From: Perkinsus olseni
Lineage: Eukaryota > Perkinsozoa > Perkinsida > Perkinsidae
Reading direction: 5' to 3'
Assembly: GCA_013115135.1 (NCBI GenBank)
Contig: JABANP010000245.1
Coordinates: 1-64,000 of the forward strand
Length of the DNA: 64,000 nt
Shown in pieces: positions 55,324 to 64,000 of this stretch. Both the position numbers and the translations under genes were made by a program. Below the pieces are notes generated by a model. It saw only the letters and a program-made list of their open reading frames with translations. It made no database searches and was not told where the DNA came from. Each line of letters opens with the position of its first letter. Within the stretch, counting starts at the first letter, position 1.

Positions 55324-56104
55324 GCGTTTGTTTTCTGCGAACTATGACAGCTGCTAGCCTAAAGCAAGAGTTTGCAAAATATCATTTTCAATGAGCTGTT
55401 CAAGCTACTCAGTGGAAGGATCTGGATCACTTCGGTCATTTTTGCTGTGTACATGATATCAGTGTTGTGTCTAGTTGCCACAAGAGGGTTGGGGGTGATT
55501 TTGCTCAGCGCTGGGTGTCAGGAACTAGTCGTCGATGACCTATCAGCTCGTCATGTTAGTATGCGTGCTCAACGGCATAGGCGTTGTTTTGAGATGATCG
55601 GAGGCGGCACATCACCCCTATCAAATGCGAGTATTTCCTGTTTTCACATTGTCGAGAAATATTCCAAGGGCGTTGCGATGTTTCCGGTAGCATTCTCGAG
55701 ACTCCTGCACTCGTACCGATGCCGGATGGTCATGGAGGCTTACAGAGGTGTTGGTTACTTCTCTGCGTGTGGTGCAAGAGTAGTTTTTGAATGATTAAAA
55801 GCTCCGGGGCCTTGTCGCGATCAGATTGCGTATAAAAGATCCCATAGTTGTATGTTCCTGAGGAGGGATATACGATGCCATAATCCACTGCCACCGTCAT
55901 GAGTCTGTCTTCTTGCCCTCTCAAGCTTCAGACTGTGTGCTTGCTAGCTAAGCTTTGCTAGGATCTCCGCTTCTTGGCGCTAGAGAACATTCATACCGGT
56001 CGCTTTGAAGTATTGTCGGCATAATTCAGTTGAGGTTTATCGGACAGGTCGACATCGAGTAACTGTTCTTTTGTTTCTCAGTTTTTTAATTTTTCAAGCT
56101 ATTC
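55324..56104. other. Spacer between aminotransferase copies B and C
   Basis: 781 bases. A 140-codon plus-strand frame (55372-55794) has no ATG near its start and unlike codon use; I take it as chance. A TTTCTCAG near 56076-56083 followed by T-rich sequence lies about 21 bases before the copy C ATG and may be a splice or trans-splice acceptor. Confidence 0.4.
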
Positions 56105-57310
56105 ATGAGTTCCATCTTCGAGTGTTGCGATTTGGCCCCTCCGGACCCGATCCTCGGTACCACTACCGCCTACAAAGCCGATACTTTCCCCCAGAAGGTC
56201 AATCTCGGTGTTGGTGCCTACCGTGATGAGAATGGCAACCCGAAGGTCCTCGATGTCGTCCGTAAGGTCGATCAGCAGTTGGCTGCTGATATGAAGGTCG
56301 ATAAGGAGTACGCTCCCATCGATGGTTTCCCGGCCCTGAAGCCTCTTACTCAGCGTCTTCTCTTTGGCGAGTCTAATGATAAGATTGCCAGTTGCCAGTC
56401 CATTTCTGGTACCGGTGCTCTTCGTCTCATTGGAGAGTTCTGTGCGAGGTATCTCAACAAGCCGACTATTTATATTTCGGATCCCACGTGGGGTAATCAT
56501 CTCAAGGTCTTCGGCAGTGCCGGCGCGGGTTTGCAGATTGAGAGGTATCCGTACTGGGACAACCAGAACCGTTGCTTAGACTTCAGCGGATGCATGGATT
56601 GCCTTTCTGAGGCTCCCGCTGGATCCTTGGTCCTTCTTCATGCCGTTGCTCACAACCCCACCGGTATGGACTTCACTCACGAGGAGTGGCAGGAGATCCA
56701 GAAGCTCCTTCAGGAGAGGCATCTCATTCCTCTTCTTGATTGCGCTTATCAGGGTTATGCTTCTGGTGATTTGGACAGGGATGCTTATGCTCTTCGTCTC
56801 TTCTACCAGTCTGGTATGGAGTTCTTCGTCGCTCAGAGTTTCGCCAAGAACTTCGGTCTCTATGGTGAGCGTGTTGGCATGTGTCACTTTGTGACTAAGA
56901 GCGCTGATCTGGCTGCTCGCGCTCTCAGTCAGCTGAAGCTCATCGTTAGGCCTATGTACTCCTCTCCTCCGATCCACGGTGGTTTAATTGTTAAGACTAT
57001 TCTTGAGGATCCTGCTCTCGAGAAGGAGTGGAGGGCTGAGTTGACGGCTATTAGTGGTAGAATTGGCCAGATGCGTATCCTCCTTTCCGACGGTTTGACC
57101 GCCAAGGGTACTCCCGGTACTTGGGAGCATATCAAGAAGCAGATTGGTATGTTCTCCTTCACTGGTCTCACTGTCCCTCAGTGTGAGCGTATGATCAACA
57201 AGCATCATATCTACATGCTCAAGAATGGTCGTATCTCTATGGCCGGTTTGAATCACGGTAACATTCAATACGTTATCGATTCTATCGATGAGTCTGTGCG
57301 TAACGCGTAA
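56105..57310 (+). CDS. Aspartate aminotransferase, copy C (intact)
   Basis: Single-exon gene of 401 codons, ATG at 56105 to TAA at 57308-57310. It has the complete set of family motifs: VNLGVGAYRDENGNPKVLD, SISGTGALRLIGEF, SDPTWGNH, HNPTGMDF, AQSFAKNFGLYGERVG with the PLP Lys, SSPPIHGG, and GRISMAGLNHGN with the substrate-binding Arg. It starts MSSIFECC rather than MASIFESC. No targeting sequence, so cytosolic. The segment 56590-56760 is almost base-for-base identical with copy B, including silent sites, while 56870-56960 is clearly more diverged than A is from B. Codon choice is strongly biased as in A and B. No intron. Confidence 0.96.
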   Translation: MSSIFECCDLAPPDPILGTTTAYKADTFPQKVNLGVGAYRDENGNPKVLDVVRKVDQQLAADMKVDKEYAPIDGFPALKPLTQRLLFGESNDKIASCQSISGTGALRLIGEFCARYLNKPTIYISDPTWGNHLKVFGSAGAGLQIERYPYWDNQNRCLDFSGCMDCLSEAPAGSLVLLHAVAHNPTGMDFTHEEWQEIQKLLQERHLIPLLDCAYQGYASGDLDRDAYALRLFYQSGMEFFVAQSFAKNFGLYGERVGMCHFVTKSADLAARALSQLKLIVRPMYSSPPIHGGLIVKTILEDPALEKEWRAELTAISGRIGQMRILLSDGLTAKGTPGTWEHIKKQIGMFSFTGLTVPQCERMINKHHIYMLKNGRISMAGLNHGNIQYVIDSIDESVRNA

Positions 57311-57758
57311 TTCTTCAAGCGCGAATTGATATCCTAGGACATCGTTCAGGTTAGTTTTTTCGCTAATTGGGCGTCTGCCTGTGTTGTTCTCTGATTATAG
57401 TAACTATTGTTCTGCCGAAAAGTTATCGTACCAAGTACTACTTGGCAAGTAGCAACAATGTTGAGTTATTTGTAGTTGCGGGTCTAGGGTTCCACATCGG
57501 TTTTCTTCTCTGTTGTTCTCTCTCGCTCACGTAAATTTCGTTGTTGTTGCGTGTTATCTTGAAGTAGGTTCAAAGTTTACGTGAAGAATGATCCTAGTGG
57601 TTCCCTGGTTCTCCTTTCTGGATCGTACGGCTTCCTGCGATTGACAGTTCGAAATGATTTCTTGCAGTATCAAAACAGTTTCGAAGGTCCGGCGAAAAAT
57701 TCGCAAGCAGCTGGTTGATTAGCTATGGACTATTGGTGGAGTCCCTCGACGACCTCGT
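57311..57758. other. Intergenic region
   Basis: 448 bases between aminotransferase copy C and the FAM136A-like gene. T-rich in parts, no coding frame supported. It should hold the copy C 3' untranslated region and the next promoter. Confidence 0.45.
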
Positions 57759-58457
57759 ATGCCGCCCAGGGATCTGGTCCGGAGGCCTTTGCCCGTCGTT
57801 GGCGCCGACTCGGGTGGATTCGCTACCGATGAGGAGGTAACGCTGATCGGCAACGTTAGCCCATACGTTTTAACAACCTAATAGGCCATATTGAATGACG
57901 CCGAACGTCGGATAGAAGGTATGACAGCTCGCGTGAGTCGAATAGCTTTGCCATTGCAGAAGGGGATATCAAGTTGTAATGCCTTGGCGCCTCAAGTGCC
58001 TATAATCGGCCCTTTAGGCATCTCAAGGTGCTTCGACACTGTCAGGAGTGGAGACCCATGGCGAATGACAGAGGAAGGATGCGTCAAAATCGAGAAGTGT
58101 ATTGAATCGTGAGCTGCTCAGATCCATCGGTATCGCTTTCGGAATATACTGTGTCAGTTGTGAGCTCCCTATGCACACAGTTAATGATGCCGTTGAAGAG
58201 GAGCATGGTCTATTACTGAATAACCTCGTTACGTGTGTGAATAGGTGTGTTGCATTGGAAGATGTTAGTAAGGGTGACGAGGCTGCTGTGGCCTGCGCCA
58301 CACGATGCATAGGTAAGCTAATTACAATAATAGTGATTGTTGACTTCCTGCTCTCACGGGCTGATGCTTAGGAATGCATCTAGCCGAAGATGAATTAAAT
58401 GACGCCGTGGATAGAGTTGCGGAGAAGATACAATATTTGAGAAGTAGATCTACTTGA
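57759..58457 (+). CDS. FAM136A-like (DUF842) Cx3C protein
   Basis: Small multi-exon gene. The ATG at 57759 gives MPPRDLVRRPLPVVGADSGG then FATDEE, an intron, and LNDAERRIEGMTAR. After further introns comes KIEKCIES|CELPMHTVNDAVEE, joined in phase over the intron GTGAGCTGCTCAG...TGTCAG; then LLLNNLVTCVNRCVALEDVS, AVACATRCIG|MHLAEDELND and a helical end, stop at 58455-58457. The order C-x3-C-x2-P, C-x3-C, C-x3-C-x-x-MHL matches FAM136A, a small protein of the mitochondrial intermembrane space with paired Cx3C motifs. The upstream Cys pair of the family is less clear (CFDTV...EGC). The exon between 57930 and 58030 is uncertain. About 150 residues when spliced. Confidence 0.62.
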
Positions 58458-58656
58458 TCGGTCGATACTGTGCCTGTTTCATGTCATTTCTGGTACTGAA
58501 CCCCGTTTCATTTATATCTAAAGTTTGTATTTGGTTTATTATGATGGCTAGATCTATCGTGTGATAGTTCCCGCCGTATTATTTGCATGCTAACAGCGAT
58601 CCAACATCAACTTAGTGGTGATGGCACATGTATATCCTATCTAGCGGGAGCCAAGC

Positions 58657-61418
58657 ATGGCCGCTGGCCTGCTATACCATGGCAGAACGACGCTACGTGT
58701 GGCCCGAGGTAGCTCGAGGTATCGAACGAAGCTCTCTGTTGCATGGCTGGGAGTCGCAAGGTTCCCCGGTACGGCTGACGATTTGTTGGCGTCTCTCAAA
58801 TCAGCAGCATCTCAGCACAAGGCTGAGGCTATGCTACATAATGAGGTCAAGATATGCAGTGCTTGTGGCAAGGCATGTGCACTTACTCTTGATGTTTGTG
58901 AGGCGCACATTCTAGAAGGATTGCCCCTAGATGTTATTTCAGGTAATAGTTGCTCGGGGAGATATCAAAGACACAGCCAAGTCGTATACCGATAACGTAA
59001 TGATGTGTTTCATGTTGGGGGTGGAGAAGACTTCGAAGTATCCTCTCACGATACCGATACGGGCTCAAGTGAGTGATCGAGTCCTCCTGCTGTAACCAGG
59101 CTGCATCACGATCTTTGGGCTCCAAATTCAGTCCTCATCGTTTCTATGCTATGATGATTTGTTGGCGTCTAGCCCATGTCATCTGAATGTTATACCTACC
59201 GAACATTACTTACCCGACTGGCGGTGGTTGCTGACTCGTCCAAGAGAAGGCCTTGATATCATGGAGGTAGTAGTAGTGGGACTCAATTCGATGCGTGTGT
59301 TTCGTGAGTAGCGACGGCAGCGAGTAAGACCAACCCGGAATTCCCGCAGTACTGGATCGAGATAAGCATGCAACTTCATACGCTTCAGGGCTTAATCATA
59401 CGGTTACATACACAGAGTCCTCAGAAGTTGTGACGCAGTTGAATTGCTGGTGGTTTTCCCGCGTTCTTGCTCGCTCCGATGACATCGGTGCGTCAGTTCT
59501 CCTCGCTATGATCTTATTCTCATCGCAAGAATGCTCGTTCACGGGATCGGAGGAACTGCAACTTTGCGTGGGCAAGTTTCGGAAGCGTGGTTGGGCTAGT
59601 CTCGCTATCCAGTCCCTCAACCTCTTTCAGTCCCTCTATCGAGTTGCAAAGGATGTCGCCATGTCACAATTTATATCAAACCCCGACTTCGTCAAAAAGC
59701 TCTTCAGTCCTTCAGTCGTCAATGAGATTATGCGTGACCCAGGGTGCCGATCAATCTTATGTGTAAATAGAGCAACAGGCAGGAGTGCATTCAGGTACTT
59801 CATCGATACCTATGGCATGTCTGGTTTTAACTACCCTCCTTCACAAATGCAAATACATCTTCAGTTTATAGTAATCGACGAGGTCCATGGTATCAATGAA
59901 CCCCGAGAGCACATTCGCCCCTCAGCTTCCCCCACTCATGCCGTTCCATGCGCGGTTGCTCGCGGAGGATAAGCACTTCCACTTCTTGCGTTTCTTCGAA
60001 TATCGATACGTAAGAAAGGTGAGACCAAGTTGAGTGAGCTATGCCGGCGGCCGCCGCGTATTGACATTATCCAGGTTCTGCAGTCTCTTGTGGAATCCTC
60101 GGCAACGGTAGACCTCATTGGGCAGTCCGACGCGGAAAGTGTGGTAGATTACATAAAGGACTGTACTGGGGTCGATTACTTCACTCACCATCGTGAAATG
60201 ATGAGCCGATTTAGACATAACAACAAGATCGCTGCGAACTGGAGAGTGAGTTGCATCACGTTGTGCTACTGGTTCCGATGTTGCTCCATAACACAATGGT
60301 TCAGGCAGATGACTTCGAATTCGCTGTTATCTCGTCTGGTAGCAGTAGCACTGACGCCACGGTCATTTCCCAACGGTCCGGGGAAGAAGCGCCCAATAAG
60401 AATGCACCGGCGATCCAAGCCGACGATAAGGTACGACGCGTGAACTCATCATGCTTGAAACATGTGATCATCATTTCAGTTGATGTTGCAGAACTATGGC
60501 AGACCGTACTCCATAATGGGAGCACCTACGGGGACGTACTACAGGTCATATAAGGCAAACTGCCAATCATTCTGTTCTCATGATAGTGCTCTATTATCTG
60601 GAGTATTCTCAACAAAACTACTGATAGTTCAGGTATGCGAAGCATCCTGATGATATCTATGATTGGACGGATTAGCTGCTCGATCAGAATTTGTTTCATG
60701 GCACACGCTACTGGTGACCCGGGTTACATGGTCGTTGGTGGCGTCATGTGAGGAGCTTCTTCAGTTTGCTTTCTTCACTTGCATGATTCATGGACCTTCT
60801 TCCTGTAACCGACCCTGATGCTGAGCGGGGGCGATCTTTACGGCGTAAGACTCATAGAGTTTGGAGAACTCTCTATTGGAAGGTTCTCCGGTATCTCGGG
60901 GTAATATCTGACGCATACCGACAGTCAAAATGTGAGAGGAAGTTAGGAGGGAGTTTATTCCTTATAATGGGATTGTGTACCATGTTCACAATGTAATGTA
61001 TGACCGCCGTTATTCTCTCCTACGGTATTCTGTGTCAGGTATCACATACTGACTGCGGGAAATCTGTGCGTGGGTTACCAGCAGAGAATAGCTGGATTAG
61101 AGGAGGAGAATCGGTACCTCAAGAAGAGGCTTGTCGAAGCAGCACTACCAGCGCGGGGAGTATCCCTTGAACAGAAGGCGACATCGTATGATGATGCGGC
61201 CAAACCGGTAGTATTGGCTCTTCTTCGAGCTGCGTTATAACCCACTTTTATTTCAGGATGTGTCGGACGACGTAGTGTCGCTGCTGAAAGGAGACGTTAA
61301 TGTCAATTTCAATGGATCGAGGGACGTCGTGTCACCACTGGAGGGTGATACTAATGTCATCAATACCAGCGGTGCCGATGAGGATAAAGGAGCCAACCGA
61401 TGGAAGCTTCAAAAATGA
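58657..61418 (+). CDS. Hypothetical protein with C-terminal coiled coil, possibly two genes
   Basis: Plus-strand exons. The ATG at 58657 leads to FPGTADDLLASLKSAASQHK, then CSACGKACALTLDVCEAHI (two CxxC/CxxxC pairs) and LPLDVIS, followed by NVMMCFMLGVEKTSKYPLTI. Further on: KTNPEFPQYWIEISMQLHTL, SNPDFVKKLFSPSVVNEIMR, YFIDTYGMSGFNYPPS, then VIDE|LPPLMPFHARLLAEDK joined in phase over a 43-nt intron, and FHFLRFFEYRYVRK. Then IDIIQVLQSLVESSATVDLI, SVVDYIKDCTGVDYFTHHRE, DDFEFAVISSGSSSTDATVI. The end is a coiled coil (RIAGLEEENRYLKKRLVEAA) and DVSDDVVSLLKGDVNVNFNG with a stop at 61416-61418. The strings look like conserved globular protein, but I recognise no family. One or two genes cannot be settled. 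Confidence 0.45.
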
Positions 61419-61664
61419 CCTCCGTGACAAACTAGTCGATTTCCAAGTCTAGGTTCGCGCCCGAATTCTTGACGACGTGTACATACACTTCACAGCACTG
61501 TCAGATGTTATTCCAATAAATACACCATCATAACCGTATCATTACTGAGGTTCTATTCGGGACTCCTGGGTGATCTCTTTCTTCCTTTGTAACGAGAAGT
61601 GCGGTGTTGGATGTGACGAATCGGCCTGATACTTGCGGGTGGCGGCGTTCTGAACGTACGACTA

Positions 61665-62447
61665 ATGCGTGTAGCTATTAGTTCGATGGTAAGCCCGTCT
61701 ACCGTCGTCGATATCAACTCGCCTGGCGCCTCGTTCATCACGGAACGGTCTGGGCCTGAAGAGCTCTGCTGGCAAGTGGATGAGCATGTCATGCACAGGG
61801 TACTGTTCTGCTTGCAGTGCGATGTCAACGCTGGTGTCGATCAGTTTCCTCAAGTCCGCTGCTACGTTGGAGATGCGTGTCTGGGGACTGGGGTAGGTTA
61901 GCGAGCAAGGCATACTTTGCATCTAATTAAGGCTTGAGGCATGCATAGTGTCTGATGCCGGCAGGTCATCTTGATGACGTCTAAGAGGTTCGTCTGGCTC
62001 TCGGCTGAGAACGAAGCAGTTGGCCTTGGTATCGAGTATAAGAGCATCCAACTCCATGCTACGGCCACTGAGCTTTGTGAGAATGCGACAAAAAAATCTC
62101 AATGCGAGTTATCCAAGTTCTCTGTCCAGGCGATGAGATCCCAGAGCCATGCCTCTACTTGCAGTTGGAGCCAGAGGTATCGGAGGATGACGATGAGATG
62201 GACGACCCACCAGAGGTGATGCCATAAGACAGTCTGGTGCCTGGTCCACGCTAGACGCATCGATGCAGTCTTCGCTTACCGTATAGGTCGTCAGATACGC
62301 CTTGTCCCGAGTAACCCAGAGGAGACCCTTCAAAAGATGTTCGATGCATTGAATGAGATGCAGCTTGCACACCCGGATGATGATGACGATGATGGGGGAT
62401 CGACCGACGCCGAAGCTCCAATGGATCTGAGTACATGGCTGCTGTAG
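61665..62447 (+). CDS. CLNS1A: pICln (methylosome subunit, snRNP assembly chaperone)
   Basis: pICln binds Sm proteins and the PRMT5 methylosome and helps assemble spliceosomal snRNPs in the cytosol. The PH-like fold is seen as VRCYVGDACLGTG|VILMTSKRFVWLSAENE followed by GLGIEYKSIQLHATAT; animal proteins have LGTGTLYI...LSWL...GFSLEYPSISLHA at the same places. Then comes DEIPEPCLYLQLEPEVSEDD with an acidic loop, and RRIDAVFAYRIGRQIRLVPS then NPEETLQKMFDALNEMQLAH, matching the final strand and helix (FRFVPSDKSALEAMFTAM). An acidic tail (PDDDDDDGG) ends at the TAG at 62445-62447. Introns fall between G and V (donor GTAGGTTAG near 61893) and in two later places. The start at 61665 is the furthest in-frame ATG and gives a longer N-terminus than usual; the true start may be nearer 61780. 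Confidence 0.8.
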
Positions 62448-62933
62448 TGTGGTTTGACACAAGCTGCCTTCGACTTCAGGCGGATTTACCTTCGCTCCTG
62501 GGTTCTCGCTGGGTGACGATGCACCTAATGGTCATTAGGAGACCATCTAGGGGTTCTGCCGCATATGTCACTTCCACGCGGTCACGGTTAAACAGATACG
62601 ATGAGTACCTTTTCCTAGTTCCACTCGAAGGACGATGAAAAAGTTGAGTGTGGTGTGGTCAATTGGTGGCTTCTGGGGGTTGAAATACAGTATTTGCCAG
62701 ACTCTACTGTGTCAGATGCTTATATCCTCTAGATATCAAGCTGCTTGATTCAAGCATCATGTTTTAATAGGGCTACACTCGCTCTACCGCACGTTCGTGG
62801 AGCCAATTATGCTCAATTTCCCAGAAATGTGTCACGTGGGATGAAGTTGACTGCAAACAGAGACCAGCATGATGCATCTGATAATTATACAGGCGGGCGG
62901 TGGAAGTTCCTTTGGCGCGTTCTTTCAACATAA
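62448..62933. other. Intergenic region
   Basis: 486 bases between pICln and the voltage-sensor gene. No coding frame supported. Confidence 0.4.
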
Positions 62934-64000
62934 ATGCAGGCATTTGCCGAGGCCAAGAGAAGGCTGGGTGGAGGGGTTGACGGATTGAATGCCGCCGCAG
63001 ATGACAACGGCGGGGAGCAGGAGGAAGAGAATGGTAATCTGGGAACGAGTAGCCGACTTTGAGCGAGATGGTTGCTATCTGGTACCAGGTCGAGTAGGAG
63101 CTGACACTGCCAAGAGCCTTGAAGCTTTCGTCGATGGGAAATTTATGACTGTTGTGATGACTCTGCTCACAATATTTGCCCTCTGGGGTGATAATATCCG
63201 TGTAGCTCTCTTCGATAAGGATGCTGACAATATATTCTACGCTCTATTCGTAAGGACACGGAAACGCCCTGCTGCGTCGATTCACCTTGTCGTTCGTCTC
63301 AGGCAGTTGCTCTCTTCATGTTTGTCATCGAGTTCCTGATAAACACTGTGGCTAAGCAGGATTACAAATGGGGATTCTTCTTCGTATGCGTCCATCCTTT
63401 GCCATCAATCCCCACTCTACGCCCCAAGGTTTCAAGGTACTTGATTTGATCTCGGCCATCTCAATCATCCCGGATATCCCCTGGATCATGTCTGCACTTG
63501 CATATATAATGAACGGAACATCGGAGGGTGCAGAGACAACTTCTACGGGAGGATTGGACAGAGCTCGTGGGTCTCGAGCAGTCTTGTTCCTAGTCCTAAA
63601 GACGATGACTTTAGGGACCGCTCGGATTGTACGCTTGGTCCGACTCATCCGGCTTATAAGAATTGTCAAGCTGTAAGACAGATATTAATGGCAAGAATGT
63701 TTGGACTAGGGGCTTATCATCATCGAGCGGCAGGTACAGTATGGTGTCCAAGGCACAGGATGCCGACCAAGAGGAGAAATTGAAAGCTCAGGCGAGAGCT
63801 GCGCAGAACGCTAAACAGGTTGTGCAGAGTTGACTTCATCAGAACTAGTAGTCTCTTATGCAATGGTCAATATGTCAGGCCGCACTGAAGCGCATAGAGG
63901 CGTCTAGACTAGGCAGGGCACTCTCGGAACAGACGACCCGTAGAGTTATCATCGGTGTCTTGCTCATGTTGTTCATGCTTCCACTCCTACAAAGCTCAGA
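62934..64000 (+). CDS. Voltage-sensor-type membrane protein, probably N-terminus of a channel-adenylyl cyclase fusion (partial)
   Basis: Begins at the ATG at 62934 (MQAFAEAKRRLGGGVDGLNA), then an acidic EQEEENG. Intron GTAATC...TACCAG joins in phase to RVGADTAKSLEAFVDGKFMT and S1 (VVMTLLTIFALWGDNIRVAL). After an intron, S2 is AVALFMFVIEFLINTVAKQD; S3 is GFKVLDLISAISIIPDIPWI; S4 is ARIVRLVRLIRLIRIVK, with Arg at every third position. A charged helix (DADQEEKLKAQARAAQNAKQ) and RLGRALSEQTTRRVIIGVLL followed by MLFMLPLLQSS run to the window end. The linker after S4 and the TTRRVIIGVLLMLFMLPL helix are what ciliate and apicomplexan channel-linked adenylyl cyclases have between the voltage sensor and the cyclase part. 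No cyclase domain lies inside the window, so the fusion is inferred. Truncated by the window edge. Confidence 0.7.

Noticed and set aside
55372..55794. A 140-codon plus-strand frame between aminotransferase copies B and C
   Set aside because: No ATG at its start, codon use unlike the array and no recognisable domain; more likely spacer.
1..64000. Search by eye for transposase, reverse transcriptase or integrase genes and long terminal repeats
   Set aside because: No DDE/DDD, YxDD or similar motif and no long direct or inverted repeats were seen; only short triplet runs and the aminotransferase duplication.

Overview
The window looks like nuclear DNA of a protist alveolate, most probably a Perkinsus-type organism (Perkinsea). 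This is an inference from gene content and architecture; I could run no search. The signs are: genes on both strands at high density; almost every gene cut by many very short GT-AG introns (often 35-70 nt); standard genetic code; many CAG/CAT/ATG triplet runs in introns and low-complexity coding stretches; eukaryote-only families; and, at the right edge, the start of a voltage-sensor-type membrane protein with the hallmarks of the alveolate ion-channel/adenylyl-cyclase fusions. There is no prokaryotic operon logic, no CRISPR, no rRNA or tRNA I can support, and no transposon I can recognise. Gene ends were chained by h-and from split reading frames, so outer limits are better supported than each internal splice site.

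Layout. 0-9 kb: an LMBR1-like membrane protein (+), a CDK12/CDK9-type kinase (-), and a SulP transporter with C-terminal STAS and cyclic-nucleotide-binding domains (-). 9-21 kb, all minus: a membrane protein with thioredoxin-like stretches, a small hypothetical protein, a degenerate (pseudo)kinase, an unkempt/plant-TZF-like CCCH zinc-finger protein, a coiled-coil protein, and a three-RRM RNA-binding protein with an RS-rich start. 21-27 kb: weak hypothetical genes, a clear GDP-mannose pyrophosphorylase (+) and a Thr-rich, probably GPI-anchored surface protein (+). 27-33 kb, minus: a multi-pass membrane protein, a CPBP (CAAX-protease-like) intramembrane protease and a CDP-alcohol phosphotransferase with an added Ser/Arg-rich N-terminus. 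33-39 kb, plus: three poorly recognised genes. 40-48 kb, minus: a 2-oxoglutarate/Fe(II) oxygenase, a GAT-domain-like adaptor, a PH-RING protein and a second possible HxD...H oxygenase. 48-52 kb: small and Cys-rich hypothetical genes and a J-domain protein.

52-57 kb (+) holds three tandem aspartate aminotransferase genes. They have strong codon bias, mosaic sequence identity suggesting gene conversion, an intron present only in the first copy, and a one-base deletion that breaks the second. 57-64 kb (+): a FAM136A-like Cx3C protein, an unrecognised coiled-coil gene, the snRNP-assembly factor pICln and the 5' end of the voltage-sensor/cyclase-like gene, which runs off the window.

Themes that can be named are RNA metabolism (RRM protein, CCCH protein, pICln, CDK12-like kinase), membrane lipid and glycan supply (CDP-alcohol phosphotransferase, GDP-mannose synthesis, GPI-type surface protein) and transport. 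Neighbouring genes appear to be independently transcribed; I see no evidence that they form one pathway.
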